Part shown: one piece after another, positions 20,207 through 31,020 of the stretch
Layout: each line of letters begins with the position of its first letter
How positions within the stretch are numbered: the stretch's first letter is position 1
Source of the DNA: Candidatus Nanopelagicales bacterium
Lineage (GTDB): Bacteria; Actinomycetota; Actinomycetes; S36-B12
Direction: 5' to 3'
NCBI GenBank assembly: GCA_028825115.1
Contig: JAPKAV010000001.1
Span: forward strand, 62,001-126,000
Length of the DNA: 64,000 nucleotides
Program-made: the position numbers and the translations under genes
The notes under the pieces: generated by a model
What the model was told of the DNA's origin: nothing
Databases searched by the model: none
The model's input: only the letters and a program-made list of their open reading frames with translations

Positions 20207-22318
20207 TCAGCTCAATAAACATTGCGTTTCGAGTGGATAGATCGAGATCGAATCATTTGAATAGACGGGTTTGATCACACCAATATCTAATGCGCCTTCA
20301 AGCCACACATAAGCCACGCCTGCCTGACAAAGGTGTTGGATAGTTGCATCTGTGAGACCAGCATTAATCGCTGCAACGTCAATGACGGCAGAAAGTTCAG
20401 CTCGCCGTAACGCCTCCCCCACTTGCGAAGCATCACCCAAACCTGCCTGATAGCGAAACCCAGCCAAAAACATTTGATTACCTGTTAGCGCAGGAATGAA
20501 TGCAGACCAGGCTGAATTGGTGGCAATTTGGTCTCGCCGGGCTGTATTGGCAGAAACCCAATCCGCTGCAGAAAGTGAGTCGGAAAAAAGTGATCCACTA
20601 CCTGCCAGTGATGCAATTCCAGACCCGATCTCGGTACTTGGGGAGACCACGCCAATATCTGTCATCAGCGGCCGAGACTCTGTCCACAGGACAGCAGGAC
20701 GGGTGAACACCGAAGCGAAAACTAAAGCGCTAATACTTAGAGCAAATACTGCAGTGAGTTTCCCAGCTGGGGCAGTCAACCATGAACCCAATACGACCAA
20801 TAACCAGACACTGGTAACTGAAAACCAGAAGAAAATGCCTGGCCACAGAAAAAAGTCACTGGGGGGGGAATCAAATTGCCAGTTCAGACTAAGAGCCAGA
20901 GACAGAAGAGAAGCAAGAATTGCAATCACAACGGAGTAGAGCAGCGCTCGCGGCACCCGCAGATTTAGCCAAGACTGGGCCTGACCAACACCATAAGCCG
21001 AAACGACTGCAAGTGGAGCTGACGCTGCCAACAGAAACCACAATTCATTTATTCCACCGCGAAGGAGAAACAGTGCGCAAGTTCCAACCGCCAGTGAACC
21101 AAGGGCAAACAAAAACTCCGGTGAAGTGCGACCTGTTCTATTTCTTGCCAACCAGGCGACTCCACTAACTCGAGTGATTGCAGCGAGAAGAAGTGCCAGA
21201 GTTCCCAAGAGCGGTCCCCATCTGCCGACAACTGGGTCTAGTCCCTGCCAAGTCGACGCACGGACAGCCGCGCTTTCGGCGAGGTTCCCTTGAATCCCAA
21301 CACCTGAAAGCACCCACACATACACGAGCAAGGCACCAATCATTGCTGCTGCGAATAACACGAAAGCGCGTCGCCACCAAGCCGGACGAAGGATCAGACC
21401 AATCAGGGTTATTAGCGCGAAACCACCAACAGCGACCGCAACATGGCTTGCTTTTCCACCTGTGGATGCTCCGGCCAAAAGTAAAACCAAAGCAGAATAA
21501 AACAACACACCATGGCGCGTGACCGACCGTAGTCCGCGCAGGAAAAGCATGACGAGGGCAAGTAGCCAAACGGTGGTGAGTGCTTGCGAAGGAGAGTCAA
21601 AGTTCAACACAATGCCGTAGAGAGCGCCCGTGTATCCGGCAAAAACAATCAGGATCACTGCGAGAGTGGGCACCCACCAAGGTGACGCCGACCCCTTACC
21701 AATTCGAATACTCCCCGCCCAGGCTGTAGCCAACAAAACCACACCGATCAAAGCGACGGCAGGAAGTATGCGGGTTAGTGCAACAAATGAGTCCAAGTTT
21801 GCTATTTGACCCAATTCACCGGCCCAGCCGTAGGCGAACCAGTGGTAGCGTAATGACCCGCCCGACATCAGGATGCTCTCGGAAGCACCGAATTCACTGA
21901 CCCCTTTGGCAAGAGCTTCAAAGAAATACATGTCCAATGATCCGCCGGCTCGAATTGTGCTCAATGGCACTCGAATCCAGTTGATCACCAGTAAAGCGAA
22001 ACCAATCAGTAACCCGACGATGATCGCGATACCTTCATTACGTGGCACGGTTATTTCGCGAACGCGGATTCGGATAAGTCTAAGTTTCACAAGAGTTGAT
22101 ATAAAAATAACGGCACTGGGCAGCGCCCAAGCCATGGAACTAAGAGAAGTGTTAACAAAGATTGTAGAACTCAGCAGGGAAAGAAAAGTCCCGAGAGCAA
22201 GCCCGAGTCCTATAACTTCAGACTTGCTTTTAATTCGAGAAGAAGGGATCAGCAGAATTAATAAAGATCCGGTCACTACTTGTAGCAGGACAATAAGGGA
22301 GGCGACCAGTATTGACAT
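20207..22318 (-). CDS. Large polytopic membrane protein (GT-C-like, unknown)
   Basis: 703 aa with many TM segments; GGSLRYHWFAYGWAGELG loop. Confidence 0.6.
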   Translation of the reverse strand: MSILVASLIVLLQVVTGSLLILLIPSSRIKSKSEVIGLGLALGTFLSLLSSTIFVNTSLSSMAWALPSAVIFISTLVKLRLIRIRVREITVPRNEGIAIIVGLLIGFALLVINWIRVPLSTIRAGGSLDMYFFEALAKGVSEFGASESILMSGGSLRYHWFAYGWAGELGQIANLDSFVALTRILPAVALIGVVLLATAWAGSIRIGKGSASPWWVPTLAVILIVFAGYTGALYGIVLNFDSPSQALTTVWLLALVMLFLRGLRSVTRHGVLFYSALVLLLAGASTGGKASHVAVAVGGFALITLIGLILRPAWWRRAFVLFAAAMIGALLVYVWVLSGVGIQGNLAESAAVRASTWQGLDPVVGRWGPLLGTLALLLAAITRVSGVAWLARNRTGRTSPEFLFALGSLAVGTCALFLLRGGINELWFLLAASAPLAVVSAYGVGQAQSWLNLRVPRALLYSVVIAILASLLSLALSLNWQFDSPPSDFFLWPGIFFWFSVTSVWLLVVLGSWLTAPAGKLTAVFALSISALVFASVFTRPAVLWTESRPLMTDIGVVSPSTEIGSGIASLAGSGSLFSDSLSAADWVSANTARRDQIATNSAWSAFIPALTGNQMFLAGFRYQAGLGDASQVGEALRRAELSAVIDVAAINAGLTDATIQHLCQAGVAYVWLEGALDIGVIKPVYSNDSISIYPLETQCLLS

Positions 22319-22329
22319 GTAGCCCGTCT

Positions 22330-24246
22330 TTACAGTCCCAGTAGGTGAGCTTGGCGTTCAAAGTCAGGTGTGCTGGCCCGAACTTCCTCGAAAGTTCCGC
22401 GCGATTCGATCACACCGTGACGCATGAACACCACCTGGTCAGCGAAACGAATTGTTGCTAGTCGGTGCGCAATAGTGATCGTGGTTACCTGACCTTCAAG
22501 TTCACGCAAAGTCTCGGTGATTGCCTGTTCTGTCTCAGCGTCGAGGGCACTTGTTGCCTCGTCGAGCACCAAGAGTCGCGGGCGCGTGTAAAGCGCGCGA
22601 GCGATACCTAAGCGTTGACGTTGCCCACCACTAAGGCGAACTCCACGCTCACCCACAATTGTGTCCAAGCCCTCCCGTGTATCTCTCAAGAAATCAGCTA
22701 AATGTGCGCGTTCCAGAGCTTGCCACACCATTGAGTCTTCAATCGATAAATCAGGGAGACCCAACGCAACATTTTCACGGATTGTTCCCTCGGTGAGTCC
22801 GACGGTCTGGGGTATGTAGGCAACGGCTCCGGGCCAAGTGCTTACCGCTTCACGTGGACTAACTCCGCTAATGGTCACAGATCCCGAATCAGGATCAACT
22901 ACGCCTAAAATCACGTCTGCCAATGTGGACTTACCTGCTCCCGTACTACCGACCAGGGCTAGTGACTTCCCGAGTGAGACGGAAACATTTGCGTCAATAA
23001 CTGCTGGGCGATCTGCACCGGGGTAGGTGACTGATACACCCGACACTTCTACATGAGCGAAAAAATCACCATGTCCGGCAGCGATACGTTCTTTGACCGC
23101 CAATGCTTGTTTCTTAGAAATCCGATTCCCGCGCTCACCACTACCGTCCCGCAACTGGAACCAAAACGCCAATTCGTAAGTTTTGCGGGCCGAGGCGGCC
23201 GCAGAGCGAATTGTAATTCCTGCCCCTTGCAGTCTCAGCAAAGCAGGAATAATTCGGAAACCGGCCGCGAGGAACAGGCCAACAGTCGCTGCTGCAGCGG
23301 CAAGGTCTTTAGTGAGAAATTGAACGATTGCGAGTGTGAAGCCACCAAGTACGAGTGCAGATTCCAAAACGTATTTGGGGATCTCAGCCAGGAAAGAATT
23401 TGTTGCCCCAGCATTTGCTGACTCCCGGGCAAGTCGATCAAATCGATCAACATAAAAATCGCGACGATGCAAAACGGTAGTCTCGCGGTAGGTCGTGAGG
23501 GCTTCTGAAACTGTCGTGATTGTTGACATCCCACGGTTTGCCTGGATAGTTGAGTTCTTTGCGGAGGCACGACCCAACCAGATCTGCAAGAAGTAAACGA
23601 CAAGCGCGAAGAATAATGCCGCGACGATTGTGAGGATCGGGTCAACAATGAGTAGTCCGACACCAATCACAATAAACAGGAAAGACTCAGTGACAATAAT
23701 GAGAGCAGCCGCCAGTAGGCTGGTGATGGCCGCAGACACGCCACCGGTCAATGCGTAAAGCACTTCGGCGGTGCTCCAGCGCTGCACCTCGAGTAGTTGA
23801 CGACTCAAAATAGTGCGGGCCATGCGGGCTGATACGTCGGCTTGTCGGTTGGCGAGGAAATAGAGCATTCGACGAGTGATAAGCGCTGACAAGACGGTTT
23901 TCAAAAGTAAGAGAAAAACGGCAGTAGTAGCAAGTAGGCCAATCAACTGCGAAGCGGTTAACGCACTTAACCCAAAGCGGTCCTTCCATTGGTCCAGCGG
24001 ACCGGGAAGTGCATTGGGATCGATGCCTGAGACAGCCACAGCTCCTATCGCACCTATAAGGGCAATGCCAGCCAAATCCAACACGCTCAGGGACATCTGG
24101 GCAAGGGAAGCGAGGCGAAAAAGTCGGCGATCACGTTTGGTCAGTAATGACAGGGAAGCTCGAACTGATTCAATAACGGTGCGGTCTCGGAGCGCTTGGC
24201 CGGCAGGAGTGCCCGTCACGGGATCGGCGTGAGGTTCCTCACTCAT
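22330..24246 (-). CDS. ABC transporter, fused permease/ATPase (MsbA/PglK-type)
   Basis: Walker A GSTGAGKST; LSGGQRQRLGIARALYTRPRLLVLDEATSALD; six-TM N-terminal region. Confidence 0.93.
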   Translation of the reverse strand: MSEEPHADPVTGTPAGQALRDRTVIESVRASLSLLTKRDRRLFRLASLAQMSLSVLDLAGIALIGAIGAVAVSGIDPNALPGPLDQWKDRFGLSALTASQLIGLLATTAVFLLLLKTVLSALITRRMLYFLANRQADVSARMARTILSRQLLEVQRWSTAEVLYALTGGVSAAITSLLAAALIIVTESFLFIVIGVGLLIVDPILTIVAALFFALVVYFLQIWLGRASAKNSTIQANRGMSTITTVSEALTTYRETTVLHRRDFYVDRFDRLARESANAGATNSFLAEIPKYVLESALVLGGFTLAIVQFLTKDLAAAAATVGLFLAAGFRIIPALLRLQGAGITIRSAAASARKTYELAFWFQLRDGSGERGNRISKKQALAVKERIAAGHGDFFAHVEVSGVSVTYPGADRPAVIDANVSVSLGKSLALVGSTGAGKSTLADVILGVVDPDSGSVTISGVSPREAVSTWPGAVAYIPQTVGLTEGTIRENVALGLPDLSIEDSMVWQALERAHLADFLRDTREGLDTIVGERGVRLSGGQRQRLGIARALYTRPRLLVLDEATSALDAETEQAITETLRELEGQVTTITIAHRLATIRFADQVVFMRHGVIESRGTFEEVRASTPDFERQAHLLGL

Positions 24247-25274
24247 GCAGAACCCAATGAATTGAATTTGGAAATCTGAGCGGCCGTTAGATCTAAGGGA
24301 ATTTTACCAAAATCAGCGTCTTTGTACCAGTCGACCGTCCACTTAACAGCCGAAGCGAAATCAAGTCGGTCGTTCCATCCCAGTTCGCTGCGCGCTCGGG
24401 AAGCGTCAAGTGCTAACAAGCCAGCTTCGTGTGGGTGGTCTCCGCCCACATCTGACCAACTAGCTCCTGATCCCCAATAAGAGGCAGCCAAATCAGCGAC
24501 CTCAGACACGGTCTTAAAACTCTCCTGCCCCGGGCCAAAGTTCCAGTCGACAAATGGCAATGAGTTGGCCAGAGTGCGATCCATCAGCATCATGTATCCT
24601 CGTAGGCAATCAAGGACATGTTGCCAGGGCCGAACCGCTCCTGGGAAACGCAACGGCACCACAGAGCCGGAGGCAAATCCGGCCATTAGGTCTGGCAAGA
24701 GTCTGTCTTTGCACGCGTCTCCCCCGCCAATCACATTTCCCGCTCGAGCAATGCTGATGGGGATGCCAGGGAAACTGGATATCCATGACTGGGTCAAAAT
24801 ATCGGCCATGGCCTTTGAAGCGCTGTAGGGATCGTGACCGCCAAGGGCGTCTCCCTCTGAGTATCCGGCAACCTGATTCACATTGCGGTACACCTTATCC
24901 GTGGTCACAACCACCATGCCCCTGACAGAATCCACAGCCCGAGCAGCATCAATTACGTTCATGGTTCCCACAACATTGGTTTCCATGGTGACCCGAGGAG
25001 CCACATAAGACTCGCGAACTAATGGCTGCGCCGCTAAATGAAAGACAGCATCTGGGCGGACAGCGGCCATGGCCGAGTTCAATGACGCGAAATCGCGGAT
25101 ATCCCCGCGGATGTCTGAGGACAAATGAGCCGGTAATTCGGCTCGCTCAAAGTGAGATCCGGGTTCCGGATCCAACGAATAACCCGAAACCTTGTGACCG
25201 GCAGCACCCAGCATCAGTGTCAACCACGACCCTTTAAAGCCCGAGTGACCAGTTATCAATAAGTGCATACTCAT
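24243..25274 (-). CDS. rfbG: CDP-glucose 4,6-dehydratase
   Basis: LITGHSGFKGSWLTLML; FHLAAQPLVRESY; VVVTTDKVYRN; GHDPYSASKA; GGGDACKDRLLPDLM. Confidence 0.93.
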   Translation of the reverse strand: MSMHLLITGHSGFKGSWLTLMLGAAGHKVSGYSLDPEPGSHFERAELPAHLSSDIRGDIRDFASLNSAMAAVRPDAVFHLAAQPLVRESYVAPRVTMETNVVGTMNVIDAARAVDSVRGMVVVTTDKVYRNVNQVAGYSEGDALGGHDPYSASKAMADILTQSWISSFPGIPISIARAGNVIGGGDACKDRLLPDLMAGFASGSVVPLRFPGAVRPWQHVLDCLRGYMMLMDRTLANSLPFVDWNFGPGQESFKTVSEVADLAASYWGSGASWSDVGGDHPHEAGLLALDASRARSELGWNDRLDFASAVKWTVDWYKDADFGKIPLDLTAAQISKFNSLGSA

Positions 25275-25301
25275 AAGTCTAGGGGGAGTGAATCAGGGCC
25301 C

Positions 25302-26654
25302 CTACGCCTTGACGGCAGGGTTCTCCACAAATTCTTTAATGCTGTGGGCAATGTAGGCCAACATTGGCTCGGTCAAACCTGGATAAACCCCCACCCAGAA
25401 TGTCCGTCGCATCACAATGTCCGTGTTGGTGAGGTCTCCGACCACTCGAGCTTCAACACCCTGGTAGGCCGGTTGGCGCAAGATATTTCCAGCAAACATC
25501 AGTCGCGTGCCGATCTTGCGGGCGTCCAGGAAACGCATGAGCGCTTCTCGATCCACGTCAAGCTCGGGGTCCAAGGTGATGGGGAAACCGAACCAAGAAG
25601 GCTCAGAATGCTCAGTTGCCTGCGGCATGATCAGCCCGGAAACCCCCGAGAGTTTGGCATACAAGGAATCGAAGTTTTTCTTCCGAGCGGCTACAAATCC
25701 ATCGAGTTTCTTGAGCTGCGACAGACCCAGCGCCGCCTGCATGTCGGTGGCCTTGAGGTTGTAACCTATGTGACTGTAGATGTATTTGTGATCGTAGCCT
25801 TCCGGCAATTCACCCAGTTGCCATTCAAACCGCTTCAAACAGGTGTTGTCACACCCGGTTTCGCAGTAGCAGTCTCTGCCCCAATCACGGAAAGACTCAA
25901 TTTGCTTTGCTACTAACGGTGATTTGAAGAACACTGCACCACCTTCACCGGTCGTAATGTGGTGAGCAGGATAGAAGCTCGCTGTCGCGGTGTCACCGAA
26001 ACTTCCGGTGCGCTTTCCCCGATACTCGGAGCCCAGGGCGTCGCAGGAGTCTTCAATCAACCACAGACCGTGCTCTTTGCAGAGTTCCTGCACGGTATCT
26101 AAATCAAAAGGATTACCCAGTGCGTGCGCCATCATGATTGCACGGGTCTTAGGACCAACAGCCTCCCGCAGTCGATCCGCGATAGCGTCGTAGGTGCCTA
26201 AATTGACGTCCACCATGACCGGCTTCAAACCGTTCTGAATAATTGGATTGATCGTTGTCGGGAAACCCATAGCGACTGTCAGCACTTCGTCTCCTGGCTG
26301 TAAAGCCTTCTTACCCAACTTCGGGCTCGTCAATGCACTCAGCGCCACCAAATTCGCACTTGACCCACTGTTCACCATCAAAGCCCCACGAGAACCAACG
26401 TATCTGGCCAACTCGCGCTGGAACTGCTCGTGGAACCGACCAGCGGTCAACCACCCGTCCAAACTCGAGTCCACCAATGCAACCAAGTCTTCGGGGGCCA
26501 GTACTTTGCCGGACACCGGAACAACGGATTCCCCGGGAACAAATTCGCTGGTTTTCAGAGATTTTGAGGCGAATTTTGACACCAAGTCGAGAATTTCTAC
26601 TCGTGAAGAATCAAGTTCATCCAGGGGTTTAGATTGAGTCCCTTTTTTTGCCAC
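25302..26654 (-). CDS. rfbH: CDP-4-keto-6-deoxyglucose-3-dehydratase (RfbH/AscC-type)
   Basis: [58 protein letters not shown] (RfbH-type Cys cluster); [16 protein letters not shown] (His replacing PLP Lys). Confidence 0.95.
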   Translation of the reverse strand: MAKKGTQSKPLDELDSSRVEILDLVSKFASKSLKTSEFVPGESVVPVSGKVLAPEDLVALVDSSLDGWLTAGRFHEQFQRELARYVGSRGALMVNSGSSANLVALSALTSPKLGKKALQPGDEVLTVAMGFPTTINPIIQNGLKPVMVDVNLGTYDAIADRLREAVGPKTRAIMMAHALGNPFDLDTVQELCKEHGLWLIEDSCDALGSEYRGKRTGSFGDTATASFYPAHHITTGEGGAVFFKSPLVAKQIESFRDWGRDCYCETGCDNTCLKRFEWQLGELPEGYDHKYIYSHIGYNLKATDMQAALGLSQLKKLDGFVAARKKNFDSLYAKLSGVSGLIMPQATEHSEPSWFGFPITLDPELDVDREALMRFLDARKIGTRLMFAGNILRQPAYQGVEARVVGDLTNTDIVMRRTFWVGVYPGLTEPMLAYIAHSIKEFVENPAVKA

Positions 26655-26780
26655 TAGGGAAGCATAACGATTCTTCCACGCGTCACAACTCAGGTATCGC
26701 CCATGTAGCGCTATTGTTGAAGTGCAAATAAGGCCACAGCCAACAACAAAACCGCCACGCTGAGAACAAAGGATCAGAGT

Positions 26781-27569
26781 TTGCTTAATAGTGTCCTGCA
26801 GTCAATAGCACGACAATTCGGCTATGTCGTCATGTTCAAAGCGCTCCCTGATAAACCAGAGATGGAAATGCAAGGTTCAAAACTTGACTACGAGTATTTG
26901 GACCGCACAGCAACCTTGATTCAAGAATTCACCGGAACAACCCCGACTAATTTTTGTGAAGTGGGTGCGAATTTCGCCCAAGACGCTGCTTATTTGGCCG
27001 CTAAGTGGCAAATACGCCCCGAAAATATAGTGGTTTTTGAACCGCACCCCGATATTGTGGAAAAGATACGGGGCCACTACGACTTTGTAGTGGTACCAAA
27101 GGCTGTTTCAAACGTCAACAAGAAAATGCAATTCAACGCAGTAAAACTGGAAAACACCTCGAATAGTGGTATCTCTTCTCTGCGTCCTCACACGCTCAAT
27201 AACGTAGACGATAATGACTTAATAGAAGTGGAGGTTATCCGACTTGACGAATTTGCAGCAAAAAATGGCTTGAACAAAATTGATTTTCTTAAGATTGATG
27301 TTGAGGGATTAACTTTTGAAGTTTTGGAAGGACTAGGTGACTTCCTAAAAAATGTAAGTTGCATTCAAATAGAAACCGAATTCATTACAGTCTGGGAAGA
27401 TCAGCACACTCAGTTGGATGTCTATAAGTTACTGGAAGAGAATCACTTCCAGTTAATTGATCACTTAACTCAAATGGATGGTGTGCAAGCAGATTCACTG
27501 TGGATCCGCGAAGATCTCGTAGTACATAAAATCTATGATCTTAGTAATAAGCAATGGGTGAATAAGTAA
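26781..27569 (+). CDS. FkbM family methyltransferase
   Basis: [53 protein letters not shown]. Confidence 0.88.
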   Translation: MLNSVLQSIARQFGYVVMFKALPDKPEMEMQGSKLDYEYLDRTATLIQEFTGTTPTNFCEVGANFAQDAAYLAAKWQIRPENIVVFEPHPDIVEKIRGHYDFVVVPKAVSNVNKKMQFNAVKLENTSNSGISSLRPHTLNNVDDNDLIEVEVIRLDEFAAKNGLNKIDFLKIDVEGLTFEVLEGLGDFLKNVSCIQIETEFITVWEDQHTQLDVYKLLEENHFQLIDHLTQMDGVQADSLWIREDLVVHKIYDLSNKQWVNK

Positions 27570-27633
27570 TGATTGACCCGCAGCGACACTGAGCAAAAGC
27601 GATAAGAAGGCTGTCGTAACACGAAGGAGTTCA

Positions 27634-28413
27634 ATGAAAGCCGTTTTACTAGCAGGTGGCCTGGGTACCCGCATCCGTGAGGAAAGCGAATTTCGCCCGA
27701 AACCCATGGTTGAAATTGGTGGGCGTCCAATTCTTTGGCATATCATGAAGCATCTAGCCAGTTTCGGTATAAAGGAATTTGTTATTGCTACTGGTTATAA
27801 GAGCAACATGATTAAGGAATATTTTCTTAATTATGAACCCTTGGGTAACGACTTCAGCATTTCACTGGGGGATCGCAATTCACTTCAAATTCATAGTGAG
27901 CACGACGAATCTGACTGGAATGTCACCGTTGCTTTCACGGGGGAAAAAACAGAGACGGGTGGACGGGTTTTCAAGGCAGCGAAGTACTTGGATCCGAATG
28001 AAGATTTCTTCTTGACTTATGGTGACGGGCTAGCCAATGTTGATATTGACGCATTACGTAAGCGACATGAGGAGTCAGGGAAGCAGGCAACGATTACAAC
28101 GGTGCAGCCAACAAGTCGCTTCGGTGTTATTAACCTAGATAACAACGGAGATGTCACTGCTTTTAAGGAAAAACCCAAGCTTGAAGGTTGGATAAATATT
28201 GGATTCATGATCTTGAACCCCAAGACTCTTGACTACTTCACCGACGACTGTGTACTCGAGTCAGGACCCCTTGCATCACTTGCACAAGACAACAAGCTGA
28301 GTTCTTTTAAGCATGAAGGTTTTTGGCAACCCATGGACACATTACGTGAATCAAAAATCCTTAATGATTTTTGGGAGAGCGGCGAAAAACCGTGGCTCAA
28401 AAAATCCAATTAG
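27634..28413 (+). CDS. rfbF: Glucose-1-phosphate cytidylyltransferase
   Basis: MKAVLLAGGLGTRIREESEFRPKPMVEIGGRPILWHIMKHLASFGIKEFVIATGYKSNMIKEYF. Confidence 0.96.
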   Translation: MKAVLLAGGLGTRIREESEFRPKPMVEIGGRPILWHIMKHLASFGIKEFVIATGYKSNMIKEYFLNYEPLGNDFSISLGDRNSLQIHSEHDESDWNVTVAFTGEKTETGGRVFKAAKYLDPNEDFFLTYGDGLANVDIDALRKRHEESGKQATITTVQPTSRFGVINLDNNGDVTAFKEKPKLEGWINIGFMILNPKTLDYFTDDCVLESGPLASLAQDNKLSSFKHEGFWQPMDTLRESKILNDFWESGEKPWLKKSN

Positions 28414-29330
28414 TTCCATCTCGGAACTGTTACCAAGGAGTCAAAAAGTCGTTTTATTCCCTCTGCCAGTGGGATAGGAGCGAACCTGTGGTTTCGTTCC
28501 TGCCAACTTGACTTCATGCGTAAATCTCGTGGTTGAAGCTTGGTTGATTCCAAGTAAGCCAAACTTATTGGCACCTTGCGGCGGGTAACATTGGTAACCG
28601 TTTTTATTACTTCACCTACCGAACTGTTCTCCCCAGAGCCAATGAGTGACAGCGACAGGCCAGACGCTGCAGTGGCAGATTCAAGTAGCAATAATTCAGC
28701 GGCGTCACTCACATAGATGTAGTCACGAACAGTGTCTAGTGGGACATAAATCTGAAGAGCCTTGCGAGTCGCAGCGGCAGTACACATTCGATTTATCAGT
28801 CCTTGACGTGGCCCAGGCCAGGGCCCGTACAGGTTGGTAATTCGGGCAATGTGAACATCAAACAGGGTTGCAAGTTCAGTTTTCATCATTGATTCAATGG
28901 CAATTTTGTTGGAACCATATTTGTTGCTAGCGGCAACAGGTGTTGCAATTGAAAACGGAGGATTTTTTGATGCGCTGTAAACACCTCCAGCACTTGAGCA
29001 AAGGACTACGCGAGCACCATGTAAGGAGCGGGCTGAGGAAATGGAGTGAACAAAATCGGTGAAGGATTCAACTTCCCCTTCCTGCTCTCGCTGCCCTACC
29101 CCGTCAGCTCCTGCTGCCCAAACAAGGGTCGGCCCACTATTAGCTGAAAATTCCCCAAACGCTCCCGCAAGTTGGGTCAGAGCACCTAATCGCTGTGCGG
29201 GTTCATTCCATGGGATTGAATTCGCTTCGAAAACGGAATAGCCATTGAGATTGGCGCTGCGTGCGATCGCATTTCCGAGAAAACCACCCTGACCCAATAT
29301 CCACAAGGGCCTGCGGCCTGAGCCTTGCAA
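28410..29330 (-). CDS. NAD-dependent epimerase/dehydratase (extended SDR)
   Basis: GQGGFLGNAIARSA; YGSNKIAIESMM; DYIYVSDAAELLLLES. Confidence 0.8.
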   Translation of the reverse strand: MQGSGRRPLWILGQGGFLGNAIARSANLNGYSVFEANSIPWNEPAQRLGALTQLAGAFGEFSANSGPTLVWAAGADGVGQREQEGEVESFTDFVHSISSARSLHGARVVLCSSAGGVYSASKNPPFSIATPVAASNKYGSNKIAIESMMKTELATLFDVHIARITNLYGPWPGPRQGLINRMCTAAATRKALQIYVPLDTVRDYIYVSDAAELLLLESATAASGLSLSLIGSGENSSVGEVIKTVTNVTRRKVPISLAYLESTKLQPRDLRMKSSWQERNHRFAPIPLAEGIKRLFDSLVTVPRWN

Positions 29331-29336
29331 GGTGTT

Positions 29337-30362
29337 CTAGTTTCTTGTCGCAGGATTTTGTGGGAAATGTTTGGTCGGATCTTCCACCACGACGTAAAGA
29401 GGCTTACCAAGTGACATATTTACAGCCGTTCGCAAGTATTGGGCAATAACTCCCAGTGAAAGCAAGGTGAGTCCACCAACAACAAGTGTCGCGACAAAGC
29501 TTGAAGTCCAACCTTGGGGAATGGAATCGGTGAAAAATCTCTGGAATAAGACCCAAACGGTAAAAATAATGCCAAGCATAAAGAAAACGAAGCCGATAAC
29601 GGAAACAATCACCAGCGGACGAGTCCCGGAAGAGATCACAAGCCGACCAAAATGGGCTAGTAGTTTCTTGAATGAATAATTACTTGCCTCACGTCCTTCA
29701 GATCGCATGGGAACTGGAGAAGTGGAACTTGTTGCTACGACCCATGACAGTGCCACGTCCAGATAAACCCCAGGCCCGGTGTAGGCGGCGGTTCCACGTG
29801 CTACCTCGCCGAGCATTAGTCGGTAGCTGTGGAACTGATCGATTTCACTTTCACCAACCAGTCGCTTAAACATCCAGCGGGCGCTAGCTGAACCCACGTT
29901 GCGCAAAAATCCGTGAGGTCGCCCATTTGTGGGAGCCGCGTAGACCAACTGCACCTGGTTCTTCAGTGCGCAGTCAAGGAGTTGTCCAATGTACGCCGGA
30001 TCGTGCTGACCGTCTTCATCCAATGTGACAACCCATTCGCCCGAGGTTGAAGACATACCGGCCAGAGTCGCTGCATGTTGACCAAAGTTGCGAGAAAGCC
30101 AGATTGGGCGCACCCACGAGTAAGCGGTCTCCAGTTCTCGCAATACGGCTGCAGATTGGGAGGAGCCGCCGTCCCATACGAGTAGGACTTCAGAAACGGC
30201 AAAGGAATTGCCGTCAGGAGTACGCACTACTTCTGTGAGGGTCTCGATTTCGGCCAGCAGAGCCGGCAAGGTCGCTCCACCGCTGTAGACGGGGACAACA
30301 ACACTGACCGCGTGGGTTTTTTGATTGAGCGAATCAACATTTCGCCCGGCGCTCTCACTCAC
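29337..30362 (-). CDS. Family 2 glycosyltransferase, polyprenyl-phosphate type (GtrB/ArnC-like)
   Basis: SVVVPVYSGGATLPALLAEIETL; VVTLDEDGQHDPAYI; C-terminal two-TM region. Confidence 0.88.
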   Translation of the reverse strand: MSESAGRNVDSLNQKTHAVSVVVPVYSGGATLPALLAEIETLTEVVRTPDGNSFAVSEVLLVWDGGSSQSAAVLRELETAYSWVRPIWLSRNFGQHAATLAGMSSTSGEWVVTLDEDGQHDPAYIGQLLDCALKNQVQLVYAAPTNGRPHGFLRNVGSASARWMFKRLVGESEIDQFHSYRLMLGEVARGTAAYTGPGVYLDVALSWVVATSSTSPVPMRSEGREASNYSFKKLLAHFGRLVISSGTRPLVIVSVIGFVFFMLGIIFTVWVLFQRFFTDSIPQGWTSSFVATLVVGGLTLLSLGVIAQYLRTAVNMSLGKPLYVVVEDPTKHFPQNPATRN

Positions 30363-30450
30363 AGGAACACCTTAGCGTCCCAATTCAAGTGAAATGAACA
30401 GCTGCATTGATATCCAAAAGTAAGTGCCAGTTAGCCAATAGGATTAAGGT

Positions 30451-31020
30451 ATGGATCAAATCTGGCAGGAACAGGTGATTCCTGGCCTTTACACCGTAGG
30501 AATGGACCCCTTAGAGGACTCACGAGGCGCATTTCACAAGATTCTAGCCCAGGCACCCGCAGGGTGCGATCCTTTGCTATTTGACGAGATCTACTGGTCA
30601 AACTCACAGGTGGGTGTGGCCCGAGGAATGCACTTTCAAGTGCCACCCCACCATGGCCGAAAGCTCGTCTTTGCCACGAGTGGTGAGGTTCTAGATCTAG
30701 TTATTGACCTTCGAGTGGGAAGCCCAACATTTCACCACCTTTGGGAGAAGCAATTAAGTCCCAGGTCGCAAGGAGTTCTCCTACCTACTGGCTGTGCTCA
30801 CGGCTTTCTGGTGACTAAATCCCCAGCGACCCTTGTCTATGCCCAAGAGGGTGCCTACGACAAGGCCTGCGACACGGGAGTGAGCCTTAAATCTCTGAAG
30901 ATCAGCCAAAGCGTAGATGCCCTTGAACTTTCAGAGCGCGACGAAGCATTGCTCCAACTCGCTGACTTCGCCTCTCCGTTTGTGTTTGATCCATCAAAGT
31001 ACGTGGGGTGGAACGAGTAG
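30451..31020 (+). CDS. dTDP-4-dehydrorhamnose 3,5-epimerase (RmlC)-family sugar epimerase
   Basis: DSRGAFHKIL; RGMHFQVPPHHGRKLVFATSGEVLDLVIDLR; PTGCAHGFLV. Confidence 0.88.
   Translation: MDQIWQEQVIPGLYTVGMDPLEDSRGAFHKILAQAPAGCDPLLFDEIYWSNSQVGVARGMHFQVPPHHGRKLVFATSGEVLDLVIDLRVGSPTFHHLWEKQLSPRSQGVLLPTGCAHGFLVTKSPATLVYAQEGAYDKACDTGVSLKSLKISQSVDALELSERDEALLQLADFASPFVFDPSKYVGWNE

Noticed and set aside
20496-21569. Several >100-aa ORFs opposite the 20207..22318 membrane protein
   Set aside because: Antisense shadow ORFs without domain motifs.
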